Below are positions 31,476 to 42,173 of a stretch of 64,000 nucleotides of DNA, piece by piece. The first letter of the stretch is position 1, and each line of letters opens with the position of its first letter. Below the pieces are notes generated by a model, which ran no database searches, had not been told where the DNA came from, and saw only the letters and a program-made list of their open reading frames with translations. Made by a program: the position numbers and the translations under genes. Origin of the DNA: Paramacrobiotus metropolitanus (lineage: Eukaryota; Tardigrada; Eutardigrada; Parachela; Macrobiotidae); the NCBI RefSeq assembly GCF_019649055.1, contig NW_026570419.1:1-64000 (forward strand), in the 5' to 3' direction.

Positions 31476-31810
31476 TCATAACGCGTCCGATTTCATTCAT
31501 AAATATTTTTTGTTAAGAACTATGTATTTTGCCCGTCGGACAGTGAATCGAGAACGTGTGAGTTTTCTTCTCGTTTCATAGCCTACTTGCTGTATTTATA
31601 CCATTTTGGCGTAATCGGCATAGTACAAACGATAAACTTTCCATGATCTCACACAACTGAACGTCTCACAGCTCAGTAAAACCATTACGAGAAATAGACG
31701 CTATCGTATCGCGGCGTTGTGCACAAAACCAAAATAAACAGTAAAGATTGAACGTTCAATTCAAGAAAAATTTTGTAACTCTACTAGTACTGTAACATGT
31801 AGATAGCTGT

Positions 31811-32386
31811 TTAAAAGGTTGAATGCCTATGCATAACTTGCGCTATCAAAAACGGGATCCAGGTCGATGACCAGTTCAGCTCGTGGGCTTGATTTGCTCT
31901 GGCCTCAGTTGTTGTGTTTCGAGTTTGTAAAAATGTTGAAATGACAGTGGCGGTTTCTTGCACGTTCGTCGCAAACTGTCTTTCCGCTTCCGGTGTATTG
32001 CACAAGTTAGTCTTGCAATGTGTGGTACAAACATACTTACTAGTAATCACGGTTTCGTTGGTAGCGGTCACTTTGTCCACCCTGCATGTCTTACTGATAT
32101 TATTGTAGAGGTTTGGATAATACTCACTGAAACTGATACCACAAGATTGTTCGGATGTAAGTATTGTGAGATTCTTTGGTTGTTTTGATATATAGCTCGC
32201 CACAAGCGCGCAGACTTTGCAATCTGTTATACTGGTATCGTTGCAAGGAGAGGGCTGAACAATAGGATTTTGAGTGGAGTTTATTATGACATCAGTACAG
32301 GAGTAGCACTGAAGGCCAAACACGAACGTTGTCTGAGTGAGTACCACCACAAGAAGAGCTGCAATTAGTCCCAGGATGTTCGTCAT
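31811..32386 (-). CDS. GPI-anchored Ly6/uPAR-like protein 3
   Basis: ATG 32386 gives a signal peptide (TNILGLIAALLVVVLTQTTFVFG), then LQCYSCTDV, ten cysteines in total, and CTTHCKTNLCN at the domain end. Several N-glycosylation sites (NST, NDT, NLT, NIS, NET) are visible. The C-terminus (STWIPFLIAQVM) may be a GPI signal. The open frame extends upstream to 32479, but an acceptor-like TTTAG lies just before the ATG, so an upstream non-coding exon is likely. It is more diverged than the tandem pair at 24.9-26.9 kb. Nested 120 bp from the retrotransposon end. Confidence 0.8.
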   Translation of the reverse strand: MTNILGLIAALLVVVLTQTTFVFGLQCYSCTDVIINSTQNPIVQPSPCNDTSITDCKVCALVASYISKQPKNLTILTSEQSCGISFSEYYPNLYNNISKTCRVDKVTATNETVITSKYVCTTHCKTNLCNTPEAERQFATNVQETATVISTFLQTRNTTTEARANQAHELNWSSTWIPFLIAQVMHRHSTF

Positions 32387-32509
32387 ACCTAAATAAGGGA
32401 TGTGGCTTTTGAATTTCAGTAATACGGGTAAATGGGGAATAACACAGGTCATGGAGATCTTTACGACTTCACCTAACATACCAGCTCAGTTGTTAGCATC
32501 AACAAGCAC

Positions 32510-32525
32510 TGCTTTGAATACTCTG
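32510..32525. repeat. Target-site duplication, 3' side
   Basis: TGCTTTGAATACTCTG, identical to 37845-37860. Confidence 0.95.
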
Positions 32526-32716
32526 TTGTTGTTGTTGTTGTTGCATAAACATACAGCGTAGTCCTTTCAAGGACCATTGCTCCAACAAATATAAAATTAT
32601 TAGAATTGCCAAGGGAACAGAGTAAGCATAGACAGTAAAATCTAGTCGCTTATCATTGGATCATCGAAATCCGTTTGAGAACTCCAAAACTTTAGAAAGC
32701 AGTGGCAACAGCCACT

Positions 32717-35700
32717 TTACGTTAAGGAAACCCAGTCCTGTAAAGCCAGCATGTCCAGGAAACTTCGCAAAACAGTAAACGAGGGATGCTTATAAATAGA
32801 ACAATGATAGAAAAAGTGGTATGTTGTTTCCGGTGCAAAACCACAAGAGCTGACAAAGATGGATTCCCATATATCTGAGAAGATCGGGACGCGTTAAGTC
32901 TAGAATGGTCCATTCGAAGTTGGGTCAGAAGTGCCTGCATTTTTCGTGTGACCGGTACTGGCTTTCTCCATATCGAGTAAGACACATTCGGTTGGACATT
33001 GTAGAGAGCTCTCCCTTTTTGAGATGCTGACCAATTTTTCTGCCATTCGGCAGAAATTGTAGTGCTTAATAGTTGTCTAAACGACGCTTTTGACAACGGC
33101 AGTTGCAAACCTCCGTTTTCCGGTAAATGCGCTCCTTGTTTTGCCGCCAAATCTGCCATTTTATTCCCATAAATACCAATATGAGCTGGGATCCACTGAA
33201 GGGTTACTTCAACACCGCGCGAAAGCAACCACAGCAGACAGTCCTGTATTTCTTTGATGTCTTTGTTAGGCGAACCATAAATAGTGGCACTGATACCATC
33301 CAATACAGCTTTCGAGTCAGAATATAGAAAAGCACGACGCACTTCCGACTGCCCCATGTACAACAAAGCTTGATGGACTGCATACAATTCCGCTTGCGCA
33401 ACAGTTGCGTGAGCCGGTAGTCGGTATTCTTTCCGGTACACTGCTTGGCCAGTAAAAACAACAACAGCAGCTCCAACATTATCGCCTTGTTTTGATCCAT
33501 CGGTATAAATTAACATATGTCCTGTAGAGAGGAGACGCTTGGCAGTTATATGGTGATTCACGGCTGATGCCTGCAGTGCTGAAATGATGACCCTGGAGCG
33601 CAAAGACGCGTAGACGTAGGGAAGAACTTGCTGTACACGAAAAACAACATTGGTAGGAAACTTCAATCCCATCGCATCCAGGCGCTGCACAATGTACGAC
33701 GATGGAGATTTGTGCAAATGTTGTTTTTCAGGGTATTGTACCAAAGCATGTGCTATGTTCATATCTTTCAGTGTTTGTAAGCGATAGAGGGACATCGCAG
33801 CCACTTCAAGAAGATGTAAGTTCATTGGAGTTAACTGGGCTTCGACGTCTAATGCGACAGTAGGAGATGTGTTTTGGGCTCCGGTAATAAGCACTGCAGC
33901 CAGCCGTTGAACTTTGTTGATTTTGGCAGATAGTGACTTCCCAATTCCACACCAAGCGACTGCAGCATAAGTGAGAACAGGACGGACAGCACCAATGTAA
34001 TACCGGCGCATGATGTGGTAGTTGACACCCCAGTATTTCTTGCAAATGGGTCGAAGTTTACTGAGCCGGCCATACGCGTTCTGGGTTGCGCGAGCAACCT
34101 GGTGTGTCCAAGTTAGCTTGGGATCGAACACTATTCCCAGGTATTTCAGCTTATCCACAGGATGAACTGTATGTTGACCGAATAATACAGGAGACTGCGT
34201 CGGAACATTTCTTTTACATGTAAAGTGCATCAGTTCGGTTTTGTCGAATGCAAACGGCATTTCGGCTGCAATAGACCATTCTTCAATCTCGACAAGTAGA
34301 CCATTAATCCGGGAACAATTATCTGTTATAGAGATGATCGGACTAGTACCATTAGATCGTCTGCGTATGCTTGTCCCATGAATCCGGTGTATTCATTAAA
34401 CTTCTTTAAAAGGTCATCAATGAAAATAATAAACAGCATTGGGGAGAGCGGAGAACCTTGAGGAACACCACGGGTTAAATAAAACTGATCTGCTTGGCCG
34501 CTTTGACTAACGGCTTTGATGGTTCTGTGTAGCAGAAAACTTCGCATCCACTTCACGATCCAGAACGGGCACCCGAGAGCTTTTAACCGGTTCAGCAGTA
34601 GTGAATGTGAAACGTTATCGTACGCACCCAGTAAATCCAGCGTTACCATCGATGTTGCTTCTTTTCTTCTGAATCCTTCCTTAATGAAGTCAACTGCACT
34701 TAACAAAGCATCCGCGGTGCCATGAGCCGGTCTGAAGCCAAACTGCCGTTTGTGTATCCAGCCATTAGTCAAAGCATAAAAGTGTATTCGCGATATCATA
34801 AGCTTTTCCAGTTGTTTCCCCAAAACCGAAAGCAGTGTAATTGGTCTGTAATGCTTTGTGCTTGAATAAGTCGGGCGTCCAGGCTTACGTATAATGGAGA
34901 CATTACCGCATCGCCACGGTTTAGGAAAGTGACCAAATGTCAAGGAAGCGTTAAATATTCGCAAAAGTAGCGGTAAAAGAATAGGCAGCAGTTTCTGAAT
35001 TAATGACATCTGGATTCCATCTGGTCCTGGTGCACGGTGCGATGGAACCGATGTTATAGACTGTATAAGTTCAGCTTCTGTAATAAGAACAGTGCCGTCA
35101 GGTGGCGATTGAAAATTGTTTGTCTCTGTAACTTCCGGAATATCCGATGGGAGTGGAGACGCTTTGAGCAGATCCGTAGCGAAGTAGTTTAGTTTTTCTT
35201 TTTCAACGGACAGCGTTGCACCTTCGCCAGTAACAATTTCGTCGATTCCTCCATTTTCCCGAGGGTTGCAATGCCGGTTATAGGCCTGCCATGCTTGTTC
35301 AGGAGACATTTTTCCTAGATTTTCTCGAAAATATCGACGTTTTGCGCTCTTAAATGCATTTTTAAATTCTGCCCGGATACGCTTGTAGTTAATCCAGACC
35401 TCTAGGGTGTTTCTAAGTCTCCAAATTCTGAAGAACCGGAACATCTTTTGTCGCTTTGTGCTGAGATTAATGCTCCACCATGGCGTTGCTACCTGACGGT
35501 TTCTAGAAAGGGGAACGTGTAGCGTGATGCCGTAATTCAATCCATTGTGTAATTGCTCTGTCAATGCATCCAAATCTGACGGCGTTTCACAGTCCGCTGC
35601 CAACAATTCATCAACCATGTCCGAGGTGTACAGTTGAAAGCCTGTCCAATCCGCTCTTCTGTAGTTGAGTCTTTTGCGTGGAGAAGTGACGACACCGATG

Positions 35701-36377
35701 TCGCAAAGTGACAAGAGAACTGGTAAATGGTCGGATCCTGTAAGCCAGTTAGCTTCGGCTTTAACTGCGCAGTCAATTGTTGCTGATAGATCGTTGTCAG
35801 TCAAAACCAAGTCGATCACAGAAGACCCTCCTACTGCATTTATAAACGTGGACACAAATGGTGGACTGCGCAGCTGCAAATTCCGCTTCAGCATAGCTTC
35901 TACCAAAAGGTCACCATAACTGTCAGCTCTCGTATCCCAAATTGTATGATGTGCATTGAAGTCTCCACAGACCACAGCTTTGAAGCCTTGAGTTTTTTCA
36001 TGCAAAGTGTTGAGCAGGGCGATAAAAGTATTGTAGTTCGTCGAAGGTGGACGATAAATGGAAGCGAAAGCCACACAACCAGCAGTGGTTATGACTGAAG
36101 CAATACATAAGTTATCTTCATGATGAAGCAGCAAAGGTTGCACGGAAAAACTGAGTTTCGAGAAATAAATAGCTGCAGAACTGGGTTCATTAGGCGGAAA
36201 TCTCCACCACTGGGAAAGGGTGACGGGGTTAGTTACTGGTTTTAAAGGGCATTCTTGGGCGCAAATAACATCGACTGCATGTATAAGAGCAGTTTGCAAG
36301 GTGGAATGCAGAACTGGTAAACTTCGGTGCAAATTCATTTGAAGTATCTGGAGCTGAAATTCAGACGTTAAGGGCAT
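32717..36377 (-). pseudogene. Retrotransposon ORF2: endonuclease, reverse transcriptase, RNase H
   Basis: From ATG 36377: endonuclease (CAQE, SIYRPPS, GDFNAHHTIWDTR, GSDHLPVLL), then reverse transcriptase (APGPDGIQ, RPITLLSVLGKQLEKL, FGFRPAHGT, TRGVPQGSPLSP, catalytic YADDLM), all in one frame to 34326. A one-base change near 34340 moves thumb and RNase H (IYTDGSK, AQAELYAVHQAL, FLYSDSKAV, WIPAHIGIYGNKMADLA) to the frame 34260-32722. A second change near 32880 puts the terminal Cys/His motif (SSCGFAPETTYHFFYHC) in a third frame ending at 32717. All catalytic residues remain. Its ATG overlaps the end of ORF1. Confidence 0.9.
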
Positions 36378-37641
36378 TGCGTCATTGAAAGATTCGACAA
36401 ATATCGTTCAACCGCTCGGATTTGCATTCTGCAGCGCGAGTAGCCAGCCGCACGGTTTTCACCGCAGTTGGGACACTTATGGTCGACCACTTCTACAGAG
36501 CAGTCCCGAGTAAAATGAATCCCGCAACATTTTCCGCAGGTCGGATTGGCCGCATGGCATTCCTTCATTTTATGACCATACTTGTGGCACTTGTGGCAGC
36601 GGAGCACTGCCGTATCCGGGTTAATTTCTTCGACCCATCCTCTGGTGTTGTACACATATAAATGCTTCAGTGACAGGGCTGTATGTTTGGACTGATTATC
36701 CACAAAGTGTACCTTGATATGTCCATTTGGTCCAGATCCAAATTTCGAGTTAGGCCGTAGAGTTGCTGGATCCCTTTTGAAAATGACTTGAACGAATGCG
36801 ACTTTGCCTCGGCAAAACGGGTTGCGCAATTCAATCTCTTCTACTAATGTCTCGGGTGATTCGAGGTCAACATTCTTGACGACAACAGGGAACGTGTTCC
36901 GTGGGACAGTTACTTTCCGTACATTAATGGCTTCGTTTGGAGAACTTAAAAGGACTTTAGCTTGTTCGCGATCTTTTTCACTGTGGAATGTAAGAACGAG
37001 TTCGCCACTAACTTTGCGCTGATAGAGCTCCTTTAGAACGGGAGTATCTTCTGGTGACTTTGATTTGAACAAATTATCCAAAACTTCATAGTCTCTTTGG
37101 GTTTAATGGGCTTGAAGGGTGAGTTGGGATCATTAGACTGCAGTGTCGCAACGAGATTGAAGCGTTTCTGATGAAAATTCGATGAAATAGTAGTTGCATT
37201 CGTGCTGGATGGAGCAGAAAACTTCTTCGAGGGCTTTGACGCAGCGGCTGCGTACGATATCGGGTCGGTTTGGCCATCCAGTAGCTTTTGAACGATTCGG
37301 ACATTAATTTCGTTTAACTTGGAGGTCGTTTTGGCATGTTCAGTCTGTGATTCGATCAGTTGCAGATGAAGCTGTTGAGTTTCAGAAACCAAGGAATCTA
37401 CGGCTAGAAATGAATCAGTGATATACTTTTTTAACACGTTAATGTCAGTAGAATTCATAATCATTGCTCTGGTAGCAGAATTGGTCATATTGGTCATGAG
37501 AGTAGAGGTCAAATTGCGTTGTTTGTTGACGTTTCCGTCGGGCGCTGCATTTTTCCGTTTGGAAGGAAGTAGCTGAACATCCATATCCGTGTCTTCTTGT
37601 AGAACCGCAAACGAGTTCGAAGTAGATGCCATATTAATCAA
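36368..37641 (-). pseudogene. Retrotransposon ORF1: gag-like protein with zinc knuckles
   Basis: The N-terminal part (37641-37033; MINMASTSNSFAVLQ, a coiled stretch ETQQLHLQLIESQ) and the C-terminal part (to 36368) are in different frames; a one-base change near 37075 separates them. The C-terminus carries three Cys knuckles: CHKCHKYGHKMKEC (CX2CX4HX4C), CGKCCGIHFTRDC and CPNCGENRAAGYSRC. Such proteins coat the element RNA and guide it to the target. Confidence 0.85.
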
Positions 37642-37750
37642 AATAGTAATGTTGGTTGCTTAATTTATACAGCTGTAGAGTGCTGTCATTAATCCGGAAA
37701 TTTTCCAGAGCACGGTAAATAGAAAATTGGAAGTCAAGCCATTACTGAAA

Positions 37751-37820
37751 GTTTTCAAACCGTTTTCAAACCGTTTTCAAACCATTTTCAAACCATACTC
37801 AAACCATTTTCAAACCATTT
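37751..37820. repeat. 11-bp tandem repeats in the retrotransposon 5' UTR
   Basis: About six units of TTTTCAAACCG or TTTTCAAACCA. 5' tandem repeats of non-LTR elements often contribute to the promoter. Confidence 0.75.
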
Positions 37821-37844
37821 ATCAGTCAATACTCTGTCAGTCAA

Positions 37845-37860
37845 TGCTTTGAATACTCTG
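37845..37860. repeat. Target-site duplication, 5' side
   Basis: TGCTTTGAATACTCTG, identical to 32510-32525. Confidence 0.95.
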
Positions 37861-38226
37861 AGGCCTGAGCCAACTGCAAATGCCAACTATAAACACTTAC
37901 CTTGGTAACGACATCTACATGGTCTTAAGCGCTTCAATAATTCACTCGTTTGCTATAAAAATGCTAATGTCAGTTTTGTCTTACTAATAATTAGTTCATC
38001 ATTCTGATCTGATTATACTTTTGCAGCTAAGTGCTTACATATTTTGTACTATTGCGTATCAATCTTCTTTGCAATCTTTGTTTCTACCCACATCTGCTCT
38101 GTTCCAAAAGCTGACTTGAATCCTTAACCATGGTCCATGGCCTAAATACGTAGTAGACGTTTGCGATTATGTATTATGGAATCTGAAACATCATGAGGTT
38201 TCAGCAGCGCTTCCAGATTCAGTAAA

Positions 38227-40936
38227 ATGGACATATCATATTATCAAAAGCCGTTTGTTGAAGTATTTCTTCTTGTTCTACTGTATTCGCAATCAGAAGG
38301 TAGATATTTTAGAATCCAGTCCGTCTTTTGGCTGCAGGTACTTACAGTGAAGCCAAATCAGGGGCGACAAAATGGGGAAGACAAATGTACAGAGTAGAGA
38401 CTGTAGGCAGTAGCAGACTATTAATTGTAACATTAATTATTAAGTAACATTTGGCAGTATCCAGCAATACAAATTTCATTTTAATTTAATACTGATACGA
38501 TATCAATTAATATTAATTTAATAATATTGATGACATATTTCACAGTCTGCTTGCTAAACCTGATATATCTAGTAATCTCCCAGAGTTATAGAGGAAACAT
38601 ATTATTACGATGATTTCCCGAAATCTATGACACTGATGCGCCTGCTCCATCAAAATCTGGTGGTGTAGATTCCGTAGAATTACAGTAATACGCGCTTTTT
38701 CTGATCCTATCTTTTCCCATTATGAAAACAGGTGGCCCTCAATGTGTTTACACCGATGACGTCGCCGACGTCTGCTTCTGCAAAGCCAATCAAGGCAAGA
38801 AGTGTCTCACAAATACAAAATGGATAGCAGAATGTGAGCGTGAGGCCAATACGAAGATGAAAGAGTGTCCACATAATAAACCATACTGCTTCTATGCTCA
38901 CTCGGTGCACACCTTGGACCGAGAACTCAACAACGATAATGGTAAAAATATCAATCAAGTCTGCTATACGAGCCACACCGGCCCATGCGACCTTGCGAAA
39001 TACGACTGCATTCGTAGAGGCCGTGGCCATTTTCGCGAAGGGCTGCAGCGATGGCAAGCACACTTCCCTGAAAACATTCGGATTTCCCGCTGGCACTCTA
39101 GTTGATATCAAGTACGGGGATTATATCAGGTTCGACCAGGGTCACCGCTGCACCAAGTATGCTGACTATACCCAGGAGATACGGAAGACTTCTAGTGCTA
39201 CTCTAAAGCGCTGGTGGTTCGATTTTTTAATGGACCGTGATGTTCGCTCAATGTAAGCAGTTTCACCATAAAAAGTAAGTACCGTTTACCTTGTAGAGAT
39301 AGAACCTGACAATTTCTATCTATATCTTTCCTTCTTGGCTAACAAGCGCTTAGTTCAGTGGAGACCAGCGTTGTCCCATTGGAAGCAAGCGCTGCTATTG
39401 CATAGCGAAAGCATCCAATATATCAGCTGAGCAGAATGTAGGGAATTTGTAGCTTATCGTTTTAACATCACAATAGCCGCGCTCGACCATGGAATAATTT
39501 GGAGTATCGACTTTTTGGCGATACGGGTCATACCATGAAAAACCCTTACAAAGCTAGTTAACCCTGTACTACACAAAATGGCGTCCTGGGCCACAGATGG
39601 CTAAACCTTGACCCTGCAAGAAAAACTCAAATTCTCGCAGCTGGATTTAAAATAAATTTGACATGACGCATTGAAGCTTTGCCGCTTGTCATGGCGAGAA
39701 AACGGCATCCGTAGCCCTAATTAACCGCTCTTTTCTCTGATCTGATAAAACTTCTTAAAATTACAGATAACATACCCCGTTTTGCAGTTAAACTACTTCG
39801 ACAAATACGCGGGCAGTATGGGCAACCGTCTTAGTGCGCGGTTACATAAGTACTTGCAATTTCGCAGCCGTTTTAACTAGCGGGGAGCCAGATATACGTA
39901 TCAGCGCATGTACTGTAGAGGGAGTCGGAGCCCATACAAGAAATTTGTTAAAGTATTTTTTCGGCAAGTGTAGGTCTGGCCTATAAATTACAAAATGTTT
40001 GCAGCGGTGTTACAAAATCTTTCCTCACAAGGGAGATATTTTGCCTGTGCAAGTACGACGAATGCAACGTGGACTTCAAGAAGTTGAACTTGATTACCAC
40101 AACAGAGAAACCGTCAGCTGTAGCTCCCGCTCCAGTAACTCCTGCAGGTGGCACCGGAAGTGGTTCTGGAAGTGCGCCTGGTAGTGCACCCGGTAGTGTA
40201 CCCGGTGGTGCAGCTGGAGGTTCAGCCGATCCCGGGTCTGGATCCGTACCTAGCCCAGCGCCCGCTCCCGCCCCCGATGCGCTCACTACTACCGCGAAAA
40301 CAACAACCAGACGGTATTATCCGGAAGATGCGACGTTCGTTAATCCCCTCACTGATCTTCCCGTCGAGGACGGGACATTTAATACCGATCCCAACTGGCA
40401 TGACGGTGAATCCACGCTGGGGCTCGACGTCGCGAAGATAGCCAATGGCAGCGGGAGGGCATGCGATCCCAATCAGCCAGACGAAGCTGACTGCGGTACC
40501 CAAAATCATTCGTCATCATGTGCTTTGGTGTATTCTGACCCGTATAACACATTTTTAAGGTCCGGATGCTCAGAAGATATCGGGCAGTGCTCGGAGAAAG
40601 CCGCTGGTAAGTTCTGTAAAATGAACTATTAGCTTCTACCGCTAAAGAAGCAGTAGGTTTTGCTAATAGCGGTTTAGTGCGTTTGATTCTTCTTTTACTT
40701 GCCTGGCTTGTCCAACTTTAAATGAGCCTGATTGCAGATATTCCTTATTTGCTATGGGCTCCTATACTGTGCCGTCTGTGCGGTCAAAATGGTATTGCTT
40801 CAAAGATAATGAACAGTGGACGAAGAATTTTTTGCCGGCCAAGTCTGTGAAGGATATTGCGGACCCTATTGGCAAAATCGGAGGGCAAACCCGAATTAAA
40901 ACACCGCGATGCTTGCTTTGTTTTTGTATTGTTTAG
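38227..40936 (+). CDS. Secreted Cys-rich multi-exon protein, partly disrupted
   Basis: Exon 1 (38227-38299) encodes a signal peptide (FVEVFLLVLLYSQSE). Exon 2 (from 38362) has a 7-bp insertion relative to the 30.9-kb copy and an in-frame TAG. Exon 3 (38732-39252) is rich in cysteine (CVYTDDVADVCFC); its two halves lie in different frames, changing near 39010. Exon 4 (40005-40606), joined in phase 2, begins with an LU-like ending (IFCLCKYDECN), then a Gly/Ser/Pro linker (GSGSAPGSAPGSVP) and a second Cys-rich domain. A last exon (about 40739-40936; KWYCFKDNEQW) joins less cleanly. It is probably a two-domain secreted protein that is decaying here, or the assembly has errors. Confidence 0.5.
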
Positions 40937-40942
40937 CAGTTG

Positions 40943-41270
40943 TACAAGCTTGTCCGGTAATTTCCTACGTAAAGGTACAGCTAGCGCGAAGTTTGCGCAT
41001 ATAACGATGGCCACTTCACTACGTTTATGAAAATCTGTAAATGCGCTCCGCAGTTAGATTGTCGCTTACTGCACCAATCATTTTCTAGCCACCTTCGCCA
41101 GGCAGTTTCTCATAAAATTATATGGCGTGTACGAGGCCACCACCCAGCCAAATGCAAGTTACGTGTTTGAAAAGTGTGGTGTGGCGCGCCGTAGTGTGAA
41201 GTTTGGCGTAACACGCAAATTTGTGTAAATCGCTGTATGGATTCGTAAGAAATTACCGGACAAGCTTGTA
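40943..41270. mobile_element. MITE, 328 bp, with 5-bp target-site duplication
   Basis: Perfect 22-bp terminal inverted repeats, starting TACAAGCTTGTCCGGTAA. AGTTG flanks both sides (40938-40942, 41271-41275). No coding capacity. Same family as 24437-24583. It lies just after the last exon of the 38-kb gene. Confidence 0.88.
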
Positions 41271-41275
41271 AGTTG

Positions 41276-42173
41276 TAGCTGCGCAGTGCGCAAATGCTGC
41301 AACATATGTAAATCTACCGGTAGATTTTCTTACTCTCTGACCCCCTTCCCGTATTACCACGCTCACAGTTTTCTTGGAAATGGATTTTGTTTTGGATAAG
41401 CGCTATCTGTGATAGAATAAGAGAGCAGCGGACGGTGTCGCTTGGCGGTTTTTGTTTAATTAGTGGAAACTATTAGTATTGACACATTAAAATCCTCATG
41501 CATCAAAACTGCACCTGCCACCATAAACCCATCACACACACGTAGCATGAAAAGTATGGACAGTGAGGATATGGCAATTGGAAACCAGCCATGTCTGTGC
41601 GCATCTGATTGTAGGGATAAACGAGCGCAAAGGTGACGGGGGAGCCAAGACAGAGAAATAACCAGCATTTTTTGATGTATGCATTAAATTTCTGACAAAT
41701 TGCTGGTTCTGTCCGAATGGTACCGTGAATATTTCCAGTTTGCTCTTTCTTCCACAGAAGTGACCTTAAGACAGGCAGACAGACACTGAAATCAAAATAA
41801 CTGCAAGCAGCGCGCACTGCGCAAAATAGTAGGTGGGTAATTCAATCACTGTACTAATTCTAGTTATTAATAATTATTAAATTCGTTTTCTAGTAAATAA
41901 TGTAATTGAAAATCAGTAATGTTATTATCGTTAATTTGTGTGCGTGCATACCGCTAGAATAATTATTTGCCGACTGAATTTAAGTGTCCACAAAGACTGC
42001 GCTCTGGTGTCTGTCAAAACCTGCCAATATTTCTGCATGCAGCAACAATAGAACGCAGCAAATTCCATTACCGCAGATTACATGCCCTCAAATAAATAAT
42101 AAATTATTAAAATATTTACGCCCGTGCCAGCTTCTTCATGCTACCATTGCATATCCGCCTGCTATGCACCCAC
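41276..42173. other. Intergenic, no gene seen
   Basis: No coding frame with support. AT-rich towards the right. Confidence 0.5.

Larger units (their letters stand above)
32526..37844 (-). mobile_element. I-group-like non-LTR retrotransposon, full length
   Basis: It encodes a gag-like ORF1 and an ORF2 with apurinic-type endonuclease, reverse transcriptase, RNase H and a terminal Cys/His motif, on minus. It is flanked by a perfect 16-bp target-site duplication, TGCTTTGAATACTCTG, at 32510-32525 and 37845-37860. The 3' end is a (CAA)n-type tail (plus-strand TTG run from 32526), and the 5' end carries 11-bp tandem repeats. Encoded RNase H places it with I/Loa-type clades, not Jockey proper; clade assignment needs a phylogeny. 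Confidence 0.9.

Noticed and set aside
39010-39040. Very short intron to explain the frame change in exon 3 of the 38-kb gene
   Set aside because: The only candidate would be about 27 bp, too short for splicing; a frameshift or sequence error is likelier.
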